This document shows positions 19,963-31,782 of a stretch of DNA of 41,330 nt, piece by piece. The notes under the pieces are model-generated. The model was not told the origin of the DNA. It saw nothing but the letters and a program-made list of their open reading frames with translations, and did not search any database. The stretch comes from an uncultured Alphaproteobacteria bacterium. Its GTDB lineage: Bacteria > Pseudomonadota > Alphaproteobacteria > Puniceispirillales > Puniceispirillaceae. The first letter of the stretch is position 1, and each line of letters begins with the position of its first letter. The stretch covers positions 1 to 41,330 of the forward strand of contig CAJWKB010000004.1 of NCBI GenBank assembly GCA_913042065.1, read 5' to 3'. A program made the position numbers and the translations under genes.

Positions 19963-21039
19963 TCACTTCATCCCACCAAGAAGCGCGCCCTCAACCGCGA
20001 GTGCCTGTGCCGTCTCGCCAACATCATGTACCCTTAACATCTGCGCACCCTGCCGGACAGCTGCCATAGCCAGCCCGATTGAGCCCGGCACCCGCTGATT
20101 AGCTGGCTCACCAAGTGAAAGTTTTGCAATGCTCGATTTCCGGCTAGCACCGAACAGCAATGGCACTCCAAGCCCATGTAACATTGCGAGCCAGTTAACT
20201 ATCTGCAGATTATGATGAAGCGCCTTGCCGAAGCCGAAACCAGGGTCAACACTAATTTTCTCATGAGGGATTCCAGCCGCCATCGCCACAGCGATCCGCT
20301 CTTCTAGAAACGCGTAAATCTCGACCGGAGCAAAACCATATTGCGGGTCATTCTGCATTGTCTCGGGTGTACCCAGCATATGCATGATAACAACGTGGCA
20401 CCCCGTTTGGGCCGCAGCTTCTAGAGCGCCTTCACCACGTAACCCCGCAACATCGTTTATTATGGCGGCTCCAGCTGGTCCAACACGTTTCATCACCTCG
20501 GCATGCCGTGTATCTACCGATAATACGGCACCACATTCCTTCAAAGCAGTAAGCGGTGGCAATACGCGCACCAACTCCTGATTGCGAGTAATCGGCGCAG
20601 CTCCTGGACGGGTTGACTCCCCACCAATATCAATGATGCCCGCACCAGCAGCGACCATGGCCTTGCCGGCTAAAGCTGCCGTCGCAGGCACGCTATGCTG
20701 ACCACCATCGGAGAAGCTGTCAGGCGTAACGTTCAAGATGCCCATGATCACTGGCGCTGACATGGGTAGGCCAGCAAAGGGAGAACGCGGTTGCATTAGA
20801 TTGTCAATGATCCGCGCAGATGCATTACGATCATCAGCAATATCCAACAGACGGTCAACACCCATCCGGCAGACGATATGTTCGTCAAGCTTGGCCTGCA
20901 CAACATCAACGAGATCAAACGACGCTTGCCCACCGGCAAGCAATTTGCTACCGCCATTCGCAATCACCGGCCGCACCCAGGTTGGCACGGCGAAAGGCGG
21001 CGCAGGGAGCACCGCCTTGAGAATTGGATCGCCTTGCAT
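19963..21039 (-). CDS. folP: Dihydropteroate synthase FolP
   Basis: FolP condenses p-aminobenzoate with a pterin diphosphate in folate synthesis and is the target of sulfonamides. The TIM-barrel core contains GILNVTPDSFSDGG, then GGESTRPGA, an Asn in INDVAG and DPGFGFGK. It ends with GASRKSSI. About 90 residues precede the core, an extension also seen in other alphaproteobacterial FolP proteins, which makes 358 residues in all. The start lies four bases after the ftsH stop and no strong ribosome binding site is visible, so translation may be coupled to ftsH. Confidence 0.95.
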   Translation of the reverse strand: MQGDPILKAVLPAPPFAVPTWVRPVIANGGSKLLAGGQASFDLVDVVQAKLDEHIVCRMGVDRLLDIADDRNASARIIDNLMQPRSPFAGLPMSAPVIMGILNVTPDSFSDGGQHSVPATAALAGKAMVAAGAGIIDIGGESTRPGAAPITRNQELVRVLPPLTALKECGAVLSVDTRHAEVMKRVGPAGAAIINDVAGLRGEGALEAAAQTGCHVVIMHMLGTPETMQNDPQYGFAPVEIYAFLEERIAVAMAAGIPHEKISVDPGFGFGKALHHNLQIVNWLAMLHGLGVPLLFGASRKSSIAKLSLGEPANQRVPGSIGLAMAAVRQGAQMLRVHDVGETAQALAVEGALLGGMK

Positions 21040-21043
21040 ATGA

Positions 21044-22957
<1,914 letters not shown>

Positions 22958-22958
22958 G

Positions 22959-24335
22959 TCAGCTTCCATCCTTTTTCGATGATAGGGGCCGTTTACCCCT
23001 CCCCGTCACTTTCAGCCCTTTTACGCTTTTCCCGGTGGGACCATTTGCCCTGTCCAGACCCAAGAATGTCGCTATGGGGCTGTCGAGTGAAATAACGGCT
23101 TCGCTCGCCCCTGTAAAGTGGGGATACAGCACCCTTCCGTCAAGGGTTTCAATTATCGGAAACGACTGTCGTAGTGCGTGTGGCAAAGCCTCCCATTGGG
23201 CCGGTGGCGGTGTATCAGCCAACATACGGACAGATCCGGCCACAGGCGAAACCAAAAGCCAAACACCTGCAAAAATAACAGGTGTATACGCGCTGATCTC
23301 AGCACGTGGCGGGTTGCGGCCAGGCTCATGCAGGACCCGGCAGAGCGCGCCTGTATCATTTGGGATAAACAGGCAACCGCCTAGTGTTGCCGACAAACCT
23401 GCATCGACTCGGGACCGCAAACGCGAAAATGCCACTTGCGATGGTAAATAATCACCACCACCAACCGCCAGAACAGAGCCACCAACCACACGCCGCCAAA
23501 GCATATCCGGTAAACGTTGTAGAGAAAGCAATGAAAAAATTACATAGCCCTCAGCAAAAAATTCAGGCAGTTCCAGTTTTTCTTCCAAAACCGAATCAAC
23601 CTCACGACAGATCGCACTAGCTGCAATAGAAAGGCGATTCAACCCAGCCGTTATATCCTGTCCAGCTGCACCAAGGGCCGCCAACTCCGCCCGAACCCTA
23701 ACCCGTTCAAACCTCTGGTCATGATTGCTTGGATCATTCTCATAGGCACAACCAAAATGCTCGCATACCGCGATTAATTCCTGCGGTCCCCAGGTCAATA
23801 GTGGGCGTATAATTGGGATATTAGCAAAGTATCGACAAAGCGCCATTCCGCTAAGCCCTGCAAGACCAGAGCTTTTTGACAGTCGCATGAGAACAGTTTC
23901 TGCTTGATCAGCTTTGTGATGCGCGAGTAGTAAAACAGCCCCCATCTCGTGCGCTGCCGAAGTCAGAATGCCATAACGTTGGGTCCGTGCCCAGCGTTGA
24001 ATGCCGCCGGCTGGCGCGGTGGCTTTTACAGACTTGATGACCGCATCAATCCCAAAATGCTGCATCCGTGCTGCTACACGGCGCGCCTCGTCGCCGGAAT
24101 TACTCCGTAGACCATGATCCACAATAATTGTCCGATGCGTGATGTTTCTTTGTCTGGCATATTGTTCAGTAAGGAGGGCAAGAGCCGTGCTGTCTGATCC
24201 TCCTGAAAGAGCAGTCAATAACGGACGTTGCTGGCCGGTGCAAGAACGGCAACTCCCCGCCAAAGCCTCCACAAAACCGGCCCCAAGAGCCGCGGCAAAG
24301 CGTGTTTTCTGTGGGCTGTCAAACTCAACTGTCAC
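22959..24335 (-). CDS. tilS: tRNA(Ile)-lysidine synthase TilS
   Basis: TilS attaches lysine to C34 of the minor isoleucine tRNA so that it reads AUA. The 458-residue protein has the PP-loop SGGSDST (44-50), then [12 protein letters not shown] and the conserved [18 protein letters not shown] and YENDPSN complete the N-terminal catalytic domain. The C-terminal half is divergent, as usual. The start is GTG and overlaps the cpoB stop by 11 bases, and the stop nearly touches ftsH. The cpoB-tilS-ftsH order is common in alphaproteobacteria. Confidence 0.95.
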   Translation of the reverse strand: MTVEFDSPQKTRFAAALGAGFVEALAGSCRSCTGQQRPLLTALSGGSDSTALALLTEQYARQRNITHRTIIVDHGLRSNSGDEARRVAARMQHFGIDAVIKSVKATAPAGGIQRWARTQRYGILTSAAHEMGAVLLLAHHKADQAETVLMRLSKSSGLAGLSGMALCRYFANIPIIRPLLTWGPQELIAVCEHFGCAYENDPSNHDQRFERVRVRAELAALGAAGQDITAGLNRLSIAASAICREVDSVLEEKLELPEFFAEGYVIFSLLSLQRLPDMLWRRVVGGSVLAVGGGDYLPSQVAFSRLRSRVDAGLSATLGGCLFIPNDTGALCRVLHEPGRNPPRAEISAYTPVIFAGVWLLVSPVAGSVRMLADTPPPAQWEALPHALRQSFPIIETLDGRVLYPHFTGASEAVISLDSPIATFLGLDRANGPTGKSVKGLKVTGRGKRPLSSKKDGS

Positions 24336-25482
24336 AATTCGATGCAGCGCTCAATTTAGCAAGTTGCGCGGTAAAGCTCTCGGGTGGCGTGTCTAGAAGG
24401 CTCGGCAAAGACGCATAGATGGCGCAAGCCTGATCCTGCGGCGCGAAGTGTGATACTGATTCTGCGATCCACATTGTCGTATCAACTAGCCGCGCGTCAT
24501 TCGGATATTCTGAATTAAACTCAGAAAATGTCATTGCCGCCTTCTCATAAGAACCTCGCATGAACTGCACACGTCCAAGCCAGAAGGCTGCATCAGCCTC
24601 GCGGGTGTGTCCCTTATTAAACACGCGAAATTCGGCAAAAGCGCTCTCGGCAGTCTCCAGATCATTCTGCAGTGCTTTGCCAAGAGCGAAGCGATATTGC
24701 TCGTCTGGACTTTCATCAGGAAGAAACGCCGGCTTGGAGGGAGGGCCTGGTGCATTATCTGCGGAGTTTGCCTCACCTTCTGTTACTGCGACGCCTACAA
24801 CATCAAGCTGTTTAGTTGCTCTGGACGTACTCGTGGCGTCATTTTTTGGCGCAATAGCAACTTTGTTGTCATCAAGCTGCTGGTTCAATTTATCCTCATC
24901 AACCGACCAATTGGTTGTACCATCCCCAGCATTGCGTTGAATTGTGATTTGCTCACCTGACTCGGCCGGCAACGTATCATCGCCGACTGCAGCGTTGGCT
25001 AGTTCTTGACCCCCAAGTGTCATTAGAGTTTGCATTCGCTTCTCCAAGCGCAGCAACCGAAATTCAACATCGGAAGTGATTTCAAGCGTGCGCTCCATCC
25101 GACGATTAGTCATCGCTAGTGTGTCTGTAAGCCGTTCGATATTGTCCTGCAAAGATCGAATGCTAGCACTAATCTCACTCTCATCGGTTGAGGTGCTGCT
25201 GGACAGCTGTCCAACTTGCATCTGCAGGATACGAAAACTTTTTTCGACACTACCACGTAGGTCCTTCAGGTCGGTATCAAACAGATCCATACGTTGCTGC
25301 TGGCGCAGAATCAACTCCCGCTCCGCCGTCGTCTCGTCAGGGGCAAACACAACTGTACGTTGGCTTTGGCCAGTCGATGCTTTTTTCGATCCATCGGCAT
25401 TATAACTCTGTGCTCCAGCTAGGGATGGCTGCAGCAGGAGTAGTAGGGCCACTCCAACGGGTGCAACAAGTTTTTTGATCAT
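24325..25482 (-). CDS. cpoB: Cell division coordinator CpoB (YbgF)
   Basis: CpoB is a periplasmic protein that links Tol-Pal constriction to peptidoglycan synthesis. The 385-residue product has a signal peptide ending near SLAGAQS (about 24). A long helical, Gln/Arg/Leu-rich coiled coil (about 50-160) matches the trimerisation region. A disordered Asp/Thr/Asn-rich linker follows, and the C-terminal TPR repeats include QYRFALGKAL, EADAAFWLGRVQF and YEKAAMTFSEF. It is the last gene of the tol-pal run and overlaps tilS. A terminator lies between pal and this gene, so it may also have its own promoter. Confidence 0.93.
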   Translation of the reverse strand: MIKKLVAPVGVALLLLLQPSLAGAQSYNADGSKKASTGQSQRTVVFAPDETTAERELILRQQQRMDLFDTDLKDLRGSVEKSFRILQMQVGQLSSSTSTDESEISASIRSLQDNIERLTDTLAMTNRRMERTLEITSDVEFRLLRLEKRMQTLMTLGGQELANAAVGDDTLPAESGEQITIQRNAGDGTTNWSVDEDKLNQQLDDNKVAIAPKNDATSTSRATKQLDVVGVAVTEGEANSADNAPGPPSKPAFLPDESPDEQYRFALGKALQNDLETAESAFAEFRVFNKGHTREADAAFWLGRVQFMRGSYEKAAMTFSEFNSEYPNDARLVDTTMWIAESVSHFAPQDQACAIYASLPSLLDTPPESFTAQLAKLSAASNCDS

Positions 25483-25647
25483 CAGGACAGCTTTCGCATA
25501 ATCTTAAAGTAGAGTTGAGATGACTGGTCGATATCATCGTTCTCATCATAAAACGCCATTTTGGCAGAAATTAGGCACAAAAAGAGGAGCCTAGGGCTCC
25601 CCTTTGGAAGACAGTTATAGGTTACCGCGCACCAGGTCTCACTTAAA
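25483..25647. other. Spacer between pal and cpoB
   Basis: This is 165 bp without a gene. It contains the pal terminator (25579-25602) and must hold any separate cpoB promoter. I could not pick out convincing -35 and -10 boxes. Confidence 0.5.
25579..25602 (-). terminator. Intrinsic terminator after pal
   Basis: On the minus strand GGGGAGCC pairs with GGCTCCTC around a CTA loop (8 bp, one G-U), followed directly by five T residues and GTG. This is the strongest intrinsic terminator in the 21 kb minus-strand gene run. It would separate pal from cpoB-tilS-ftsH, at least partly. Confidence 0.8.
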
Positions 25648-26226
25648 TCAGTCGATGATGGTTGCGGAACGGCGGTTTTTTGCCCACGCAGATTCGTTGG
25701 ATCCTTCAACCGCAGGACGCTCTTTTCCGTAAGACACCGTTCGAACGCGGGCGGCGTCAATCCCCTGCGCCATAAAAAAGTCGCGCGACGCCGACGCGCG
25801 GCGCTCACCAAGAGCGAGGTTGTACTCGCGCGTGCCGCGCTCATCACAATGACCCTCGATGGTGACCTTTATTGATGGGTTCACCTTTAGAAATGCCGCT
25901 TGACGAGCCAGCGTTTGCTGGGCCCTCGGGTCTAGGACTGCACTGTCATAACCGAAATAGATCGTATTTCCAATCGCAGTTAATTTTTCAGCGGGCGTAC
26001 GAGTCGAGGTTGTTGATCCAGTCGAAGCTGTTGATCCAGTCGACGCTGTTGATCCAGAAGCGGCAGAGGAATCCGTCGCGGAGGCGCTAGAGTTGGCAGC
26101 CGCAGAAGCGGTCGTTGCTGTGGATGATGAACTATCACCACTGCTGTCACCGGCTGTCTGTGAAGCTGTTTCACAGGCCGCAAGAAAGAATGTCGCTGCG
26201 AAGAGTGGAATCAGGCGTTGAAACAT
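25648..26226 (-). CDS. pal: Peptidoglycan-associated lipoprotein Pal
   Basis: Pal anchors the outer membrane to peptidoglycan and is the partner of TolB. The 192-residue precursor has a lipoprotein signal with the lipobox LAAC (Cys18). A long low-complexity Ser/Thr/Ala/Gly linker (about 20-78) contains exact repeats of six residues. The OmpA-like domain follows, with IYFGYDSAVL, IEGHCDERGTREYN and LGERRA, where Asp and Arg bind meso-diaminopimelate. Its end YGKERPAV ... AKNRRS is typical of Pal. It lies about 310 bp after tolB, further than the other tol genes lie from each other. Confidence 0.97.
   Translation of the reverse strand: MFQRLIPLFAATFFLAACETASQTAGDSSGDSSSSTATTASAAANSSASATDSSAASGSTASTGSTASTGSTTSTRTPAEKLTAIGNTIYFGYDSAVLDPRAQQTLARQAAFLKVNPSIKVTIEGHCDERGTREYNLALGERRASASRDFFMAQGIDAARVRTVSYGKERPAVEGSNESAWAKNRRSATIID
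26003..26056. repeat. Three tandem 18-bp repeats in the Pal linker
   Basis: Three adjacent copies of an 18-bp unit start at 26003, 26021 and 26039 and differ at one to three bases. They encode a six-residue GSTAST-like unit in the flexible linker of Pal. Such in-frame repeats change copy number by slippage without breaking the frame. Confidence 0.85.
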
Positions 26227-26536
26227 TTTATGCCCCCGATATTTGAGTTGTCCGGCGTGCCGGTGTAATTGTTCTATTTTGTCCGCGGCTATACACGTCT
26301 GTTACGTCACAAAGAGCCACTCCACTAGGGGCGTGGCTTTCGCACTATCCAAACCGCAGACACATAATCTCCCCCAACTTTTGTCACTGGGAAGCAAATT
26401 TATCAAGGTTAATAGCGCAAAAAACCAATGAAAGAAACAGAAAAACTTACAACGGAGTGTCTCCTTTAGGTGAAATGTCCAGATGGCAGAACTTTAAATA
26501 CCCATTTTGAGACACGACCGGACAAAAATGACGGCC
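26227..26536. other. Long spacer between tolB and pal
   Basis: These 310 bp have no credible gene on either strand. A 6-bp inverted repeat AGCCAC/GTGGCT (26315-26320, 26333-26338) is the clearest structure. It is followed on the minus strand by CTCTTTG, so it could be a weak terminator or part of the pal leader. The AT-rich part near 26400-26450 could hold a pal promoter, but I cannot define boxes. Confidence 0.5.
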
Positions 26537-27883
26537 CTATCGAACCGGAGACCAGGCTGGGTCCGAAGCATCTGAGGGCGTGATGACCCGTCGCTCGTTA
26601 AAGCCTGTGATGTCAATACGATACAGTGCTGTCTCGCCACCAGTGCCGTCATCCTCGAACGGTTCCTGCTTAAAATACATCAACACTCGGCCGTTTGGGG
26701 CCCAGGTTGGAGCCTCGACAAGAAACCCCTCGGCCAGTAGACGTTCACCCGTCCCATCAATGTTCATCACACCAATGTAGAATCTGCCCCCTGTCATTTT
26801 GGTAAACGCAATTATGTCACCTCGTGGCGACCACACTGGTGTTGCGTAACGCCCATCGCCGAAGCTAATGCGCTTTACGTTCCCACCATCGCTACTCATA
26901 ACATACAGCTGTTGCCGTCCTCCCCGGTCGGAGTTGAAGACGATACTGCGACCATCGGGGGAATAAGATGGCGAAGTGTCAATGGACACTGATTTTGTGA
27001 GTTGGTTTATCGCCTGAGTGCTAAGATCCATTTCATAGATATTGGTCAGACCATTTTTTGCCCAGCTCATGATTAATTTGTCACCACGCGGTCCGAAACG
27101 TGGAGCAAAGGTCATCCCGGGAAAAGAGCCAAGCCGCTCGCTCCGCCCTGTCCTGATGTCATGGATATAGACATTGGGTTCATCGTTGAAATAGTTGAGG
27201 TAGGCTATCTCAAGCGTTCGCGGCGAGAAGCGTGGAGTGAGAACAAGATCTAGGCCACTGGTAAGATAGCGGTGGTTGTGTCCATCCTGATCCATAATCG
27301 CTAGTCGCTTGACCCGGCGAGATTGCGTGCCAGATTCAGCAACATAGACGATCTGTGTGTCGAAATATCCAGAATCCCCTGTAAATTCTTCATAAACGAA
27401 ATCAGCAATCTTGTGGGCGAGTTGTCGCAAACCATCAGGACTGGAATTGCCTGACCCCGACGTAATATTGCGCTGCGTGACCACATCCCACAAGACGAAT
27501 TCTACCTGCAGTTTGCCATCAGCATCAATTTCGGCTGATCCGACGAGTAATCCCTTCGTCCCTAGTGGTGCCCAATCGGCAAAATTGGGGCGTATGGCTG
27601 GCGATTTCGGCGGAGCGATAAAAGCGGCCCTATCGATCGGATCAAATAGGCCAGAACTTAGCAAATCATTAGAAATGATTTCAGCAATCTGCCGTCCTGA
27701 ATCGCTTATCTCACCGTCAAGATTGGTGAATTCAGCAATGGCGATCGGTGTCGGCGCAACCTGCCCTTCAGTAATTCGAATACGCTGTTGCGCTGATGCC
27801 GGGTCCACGACAGAAACGCATAACACCGCAAAAAATACTAGCAGGCTGAACAAAACTGACAGTCTCACTTTCGACGTATCCAT
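26537..27883 (-). CDS. tolB: Tol-Pal system periplasmic protein TolB
   Basis: TolB is the periplasmic mediator that binds Pal and is displaced by TolA during outer-membrane constriction. The protein has a signal peptide ending in VDPASAQQ (about 32) and the TolB N-terminal domain with IAIAEFTN and [12 protein letters not shown] six-bladed beta-propeller is marked by repeats such as [19 protein letters not shown] and [15 protein letters not shown]. The ATG at 27883 is chosen, although a TTG directly before it is also open. A G-rich ribosome binding site (GAGGGGG) is upstream. It follows tolA by about 40 bp. Confidence 0.97.
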   Translation of the reverse strand: MDTSKVRLSVLFSLLVFFAVLCVSVVDPASAQQRIRITEGQVAPTPIAIAEFTNLDGEISDSGRQIAEIISNDLLSSGLFDPIDRAAFIAPPKSPAIRPNFADWAPLGTKGLLVGSAEIDADGKLQVEFVLWDVVTQRNITSGSGNSSPDGLRQLAHKIADFVYEEFTGDSGYFDTQIVYVAESGTQSRRVKRLAIMDQDGHNHRYLTSGLDLVLTPRFSPRTLEIAYLNYFNDEPNVYIHDIRTGRSERLGSFPGMTFAPRFGPRGDKLIMSWAKNGLTNIYEMDLSTQAINQLTKSVSIDTSPSYSPDGRSIVFNSDRGGRQQLYVMSSDGGNVKRISFGDGRYATPVWSPRGDIIAFTKMTGGRFYIGVMNIDGTGERLLAEGFLVEAPTWAPNGRVLMYFKQEPFEDDGTGGETALYRIDITGFNERRVITPSDASDPAWSPVR

Positions 27884-27924
27884 CAAGACACCCCCTCAAC
27901 CGGTCTTGGCCATAAGAGCCACAA

Positions 27925-29013
27925 TTATCGCGACATAAAAGCCGGGTCGAACTCAAAAATAAATTCCCGCCGCTGCCCGTTAGGATTATGCGGAATTGGC
28001 AATGGCGAACTATCTACCATGGCTCGCTGCGCCGCAAGAGCCGAAGCCTTGAAATATTTGTCCAGCGACATTCTGAGCCGATCCCTGATTTCGGCTTTCA
28101 GTACATTACTCTCGTTATCTATAACGACAATTATGTCAACAATAAGTGAGTCATTGCCAGCAGCGCCGGGAGGTGGACTCCAATGGTCCCTAAGATGCAG
28201 ACGCAATCGATCAATCACGTCAATACCAATTTTCATATTACGCGGTGGTTTAGGCGTTTGCTGCGCATTACCCGCCGCGGCGGTTAATGTTTTGGCCAAT
28301 TCATCAGATGCCTGCTTTCGTTCCTGTTCTTTGCGCTTCTTCTCAGCTTCTCTAGCCTGATTTTTGACCTTAGCGAGGTTCTGCAGAACACCGCTTGCCG
28401 CCTGTTTACGTTTTTGTTCATCCTTCACCAGTTTGTTGACCTGCGCGACGAGATTGTCCTGCGCCTGCTGTTTTGGCGCTACGCTAGTGGCATGTGCCTT
28501 GTTTGGTGGGACTTTTGGCGGTGTTGGTTTTGATTTTGCCGTTTTTACCTTCTTGCGTTTTGGCTTTGGTTTCGGCAGAGCCTTTGGGAATGCGCGTGGC
28601 TTTGCTTTTGGAGCTTGTATCGCTTCCGCCTTGCTCAATTTGGGCTTGGTAATTGGTTCTTCCGGGATTACCTCAGCCGCTGGCGACGGTTTTTTAAGCT
28701 TGGGCTTGGTGTTTGGTGCAGGTTCAAGTTTTATTTTCGGCAATGGCTCGAATTCTGGTCCTAGCTTTGCAGCTGGCGCCTTAGGAGGCGGTGCTGGTTG
28801 CTTTTTCCTGATAGTTGGCTCTTTGTTTTCTTTTGCAGTGCTAGGTTTATCGCCCTCAATCAAATTTGTTTCAGGCACAGTCTGAACGATTTCCATTACC
28901 ACCAACGGCATAGCCTCAGGCAGGTCGCGTTTCAGAGATGGCAAACCCACGACGGCGAGTATCACTGCTAGGCAGTGCATGATCATTGAAATGAATATTG
29001 GGCGACCTGGCAT
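27925..29013 (-). CDS. tolA: Tol-Pal system protein TolA
   Basis: TolA spans the periplasm and passes proton-motive energy from TolQR to TolB-Pal. The 362-residue protein has one N-terminal transmembrane helix (about 7-25). A long Lys/Pro/Ala-rich linker (about 60-245) moves from a proline-rich stretch (PAPPPKAPAAK) to a charged helix (QAREAEKKRKEQERKQ). The C-terminal domain has DRLRLHLRDHWSPPPGA and ends in FDPAFMSR. The C-terminal domain and the linker identify it, since primary sequence in this family is weakly conserved. It lies between tolR and tolB. Confidence 0.92.
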   Translation of the reverse strand: MPGRPIFISMIMHCLAVILAVVGLPSLKRDLPEAMPLVVMEIVQTVPETNLIEGDKPSTAKENKEPTIRKKQPAPPPKAPAAKLGPEFEPLPKIKLEPAPNTKPKLKKPSPAAEVIPEEPITKPKLSKAEAIQAPKAKPRAFPKALPKPKPKRKKVKTAKSKPTPPKVPPNKAHATSVAPKQQAQDNLVAQVNKLVKDEQKRKQAASGVLQNLAKVKNQAREAEKKRKEQERKQASDELAKTLTAAAGNAQQTPKPPRNMKIGIDVIDRLRLHLRDHWSPPPGAAGNDSLIVDIIVVIDNESNVLKAEIRDRLRMSLDKYFKASALAAQRAMVDSSPLPIPHNPNGQRREFIFEFDPAFMSR

Positions 29014-29056
29014 GATGTCTAGTGTTTCCCGTGCGACTTAGCTGCTAAAATCCTGC

Positions 29057-29485
29057 TTAGCCTTGCTCGGGTAGGCGCGCGACCAAGGCCACCCTCTCAA
29101 AGCCTGCGGCTTTAATACGTCCCATCACTCCCAGGACGTCACCGTAGGCCACGGCGGCATCACCACGGACAAAGATGCGCACACCCGGATTGGCGTTGGA
29201 GATCGCCTTTAGCCGAGGAATCAACTGATCCGGTAGCATCTCCGTTTCCTGCAGGTAAAGTGTACCATCATCCTTGATCGATACCACAAGCGGTGCAGCA
29301 TCAGCGTTGATCTGTCCTGCCTGCGTCTTTGGCAGATCGACCTCGACACCAACAGTCAACAACGGTGCTGTCACCATGAAAACAATCAACAGTACAAGCA
29401 TCACATCAACGAAGGGCGTTACATTAATTTCGCCCATGGGCCTGTGCCGACGTCCCTTGCCTGACCGCTGTAGATTCGCACCCAT
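29057..29485 (-). CDS. tolR: Tol-Pal system protein TolR (ExbD family)
   Basis: TolR forms the inner-membrane proton channel with TolQ. The 142-residue protein has a short cytoplasmic tail and one transmembrane helix in EINVTPFVDVMLVLLIVFMV, where the Asp of VDVML is the proton-carrying residue. The periplasmic ExbD domain has VEVDLPKTQA and IFVRGDAAVAYG. Its ATG overlaps the tolQ stop by one base (TGATG), so the two are translationally coupled. Confidence 0.97.
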   Translation of the reverse strand: MGANLQRSGKGRRHRPMGEINVTPFVDVMLVLLIVFMVTAPLLTVGVEVDLPKTQAGQINADAAPLVVSIKDDGTLYLQETEMLPDQLIPRLKAISNANPGVRIFVRGDAAVAYGDVLGVMGRIKAAGFERVALVARLPEQG

Positions 29486-30210
29486 CAGCTGCCGTCCTCG
29501 TCAAGCTGGCGGGCTAAAAGAGTGCTAAACTCCTGCGCAAACGTCTCAAGGCGAGCACCCTGTCGCTCGAGGTCACCAGAAAATTTATTGTAGGCAACAA
29601 CGGCAGGAATAGCCGCGGCGAGACCCAAGGCAGTTGCAAACAAGGCCTCAGCAATGCCTGGCGCAACAACTGCCAAGCTTGTGTTTTTTGATTCAGCAAT
29701 TGACTGGAACGAACTCATGATTCCCCAAACCGTGCCAAGTAGACCAATAAAAGGAGACACCGACCCGATCGAGGCTAGTAAATTCATCCCGCGCTCGAGT
29801 CGCTCCATCTCACGCGTGATGGTGAAATTCATTGATCTGTCAATACGACTTACCAGCGAAGCACGCAGATCGGACCGTCCGACTTTGGCTAAACCACGCG
29901 ACGTCGCCCGCCGCCATTCCCGCATTGCTGCGGCAAAAACCCGGCTCATGGCATCTTCTGGATCACCACCAGTGTGGTCATAAAGCTCATCGAGCGAACC
30001 ACCAGACCAAAAGGAATCCTCAAACTCACTAGCTAGCCGGCGCTCTCGCCGAATTGCTGCAACCTTGTCAACCACGATAGCCCAGCAACAAATGGACGCC
30101 ACTAACAAAACCAGCATGACCAACTTAACGAGCGGGTCAGCAGCCATGAATAAACCCCAGATGCTCATATCGGCACCCGAATGTGTTACCACAGTTTCAA
30201 CAGAATCCAT
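29485..30210 (-). CDS. tolQ: Tol-Pal system protein TolQ (ExbB/MotA family)
   Basis: TolQ is the multi-spanning inner-membrane part of the Tol motor. The 241-residue protein has a first transmembrane helix (about 25-48) and a cytoplasmic domain. Two more helices follow, with SVSPFIGLLGTVWGIMSSF and the conserved GIAEALFATALGLAAAIPAVVAYN. A G-rich sequence stands just before the ATG. It heads tolQ-tolR-tolA-tolB, with ybgC 47 bp upstream. Confidence 0.97.
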   Translation of the reverse strand: MDSVETVVTHSGADMSIWGLFMAADPLVKLVMLVLLVASICCWAIVVDKVAAIRRERRLASEFEDSFWSGGSLDELYDHTGGDPEDAMSRVFAAAMREWRRATSRGLAKVGRSDLRASLVSRIDRSMNFTITREMERLERGMNLLASIGSVSPFIGLLGTVWGIMSSFQSIAESKNTSLAVVAPGIAEALFATALGLAAAIPAVVAYNKFSGDLERQGARLETFAQEFSTLLARQLDEDGS

Positions 30211-30257
30211 TCATCACCCCCACTTATCAATTTGTATTTACTTATTTTCCTCATTTT

Positions 30258-30740
30258 TTAATCGCCTTTGGTCAATCGACCAATCATTTCCAATGGCATT
30301 CGCGCTGGTGCCGCCTCGCCATTACCAGTTACACTGACATACACTATGTCTACGTCAACTCCGGCAAGAATATGGCCAGTTTCATGATTTTTGATTGTTT
30401 GTTCGAGTGTTAATCTTGCACGGGACAAATTGTTAATCCGAGTACACACGCATAAGATAGCGCCTAGACCAGCCGCTTTTATAAAATTTATCTCCGCACG
30501 TCGGACGACAAAGGCATGTCCACCCATCCTGCCATCCACGTTCTTCTCCTGAAAGATTCCAAGGCAGCGCAAATAGCTTGAGCGCGCACGCTCGGCAAAT
30601 TTCAGGTAATTGGCGTGATATATGATGGCGCCAAGGTCTGTATCCTCATACTGAACGCGCAAGAGATAATAATGCGCGTCCTCCTTGATCAAGCCATCGA
30701 GTGGCAAAACGCCAGATTGAGGGGTGTAGCTAAGGCTCAT
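30258..30740 (-). CDS. ybgC: Acyl-CoA thioesterase YbgC (Tol-Pal associated)
   Basis: YbgC is a hotdog-fold thioesterase found at the head of tol-pal operons and thought to act in phospholipid metabolism at the envelope. The 160-residue product has the 4-hydroxybenzoyl-CoA thioesterase motif [23 protein letters not shown], with the catalytic Asp in EDTD, followed by [11 protein letters not shown]. Its start overlaps the ruvB stop by 11 bases, which ties the ruv and tol genes together. Confidence 0.93.
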   Translation of the reverse strand: MSLSYTPQSGVLPLDGLIKEDAHYYLLRVQYEDTDLGAIIYHANYLKFAERARSSYLRCLGIFQEKNVDGRMGGHAFVVRRAEINFIKAAGLGAILCVCTRINNLSRARLTLEQTIKNHETGHILAGVDVDIVYVSVTGNGEAAPARMPLEMIGRLTKGD

Positions 30741-31782
30741 CGTTTTCTACAACCCCGCTCAGCATGTCAAGCTGCTGCACCGCATCAACAGGAGGGGCAA
30801 TGCCAAGATAATCCCACCCGCCAGCTGACAGGCACCGCCCCCGCGGCGTCCGCATCAACAGGCCAGTCTGCATCAGGTACGGTTCAATCACCTCCTCAAG
30901 GACATCGCGCTGTTCAGATAGCACCGCAGCTAGTGTTTCCACACCGACCGGCCCGCCATTATAATTTTCCGCAAGGCAGCCAAGATAGCGCCGGTCCATC
31001 GCGTCCAAACCATTGGCATCGACCTCCAACCGCTCTAACGCCTCATCGGCAACAGCGGCACTTACCGAAGGATGACCACCAACACTAGCGATGTCACGAA
31101 CCCGTCGTAGTAGACGCCCTGCAACTCGCGGTGTACCACGTGCCCTACCGGCAATCTCAGCCGCCCCATCATCTACCAAATCAAGTCCGAGCTTGATCGC
31201 CTGCCGATGCAAAATCTCCATCAATTCAGCGCGGTCATAGTACTGCATCCGCATCTGAATGCCAAAGCGGTCACGCAAAGGTGTGGTTAAAAGCCCTGAC
31301 CGGGTCGTTGCACCAATTAGTGTAAAGGCGGGAAGGTCGATCCGTACCGAGCGAGCTGACGGCCCCTCACCAATTATCAAATCCAGCTGGAAATCTTCCA
31401 TCGCAGGATACAGAACCTCCTCAACCGCCGGTGCCAGACGGTGAATTTCATCAATGAAAAGCACATCACGCGGCCGTAGATTGGTCAGCAAAGCCGCCAG
31501 ATCACCTGCACGTGCAATCACTGGCCCTGACGTGGCCCGAAACCCCACGCCAAGCTCGGTAGCGACAATCTGTGCCAATGTTGTCTTGCCAAGGCCGGGT
31601 GGGCCATGAAGCAGCGTGTGATCCATTGCATCGCCACGGCCTCGCGCCGCGCTTATAAAAGTCTCTAGATTGGCACGGCCATTTCCCTGTCCAACAAAAT
31701 CAGCAAGCGAGGTTGGTCGCAAGGCGCTGTCGGCACGCTCCAAGTTGTCCCCGCTGATCAGGCGGTCATCTTCAGCAGACAT
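30730..31782 (-). CDS. ruvB: Holliday junction branch migration helicase RuvB
   Basis: RuvB is the hexameric AAA+ motor that drives branch migration with RuvA. The 350-residue protein starts with a variable tail and then [12 protein letters not shown]. Walker A is [11 protein letters not shown] (60-70), Walker B is LFIDEIHRL, and the sensor motif is GATTRSG. The C-terminal winged helix has [10 protein letters not shown] and ends in [14 protein letters not shown]. The start codon directly follows the ruvA stop. Confidence 0.98.
   Translation of the reverse strand: MSAEDDRLISGDNLERADSALRPTSLADFVGQGNGRANLETFISAARGRGDAMDHTLLHGPPGLGKTTLAQIVATELGVGFRATSGPVIARAGDLAALLTNLRPRDVLFIDEIHRLAPAVEEVLYPAMEDFQLDLIIGEGPSARSVRIDLPAFTLIGATTRSGLLTTPLRDRFGIQMRMQYYDRAELMEILHRQAIKLGLDLVDDGAAEIAGRARGTPRVAGRLLRRVRDIASVGGHPSVSAAVADEALERLEVDANGLDAMDRRYLGCLAENYNGGPVGVETLAAVLSEQRDVLEEVIEPYLMQTGLLMRTPRGRCLSAGGWDYLGIAPPVDAVQQLDMLSGVVENDEP

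Noticed and set aside
26003..26056. Tandem repeats considered as a CRISPR-like array
   Set aside because: The units touch one another without spacers and are in frame within pal, where they encode a low-complexity linker.
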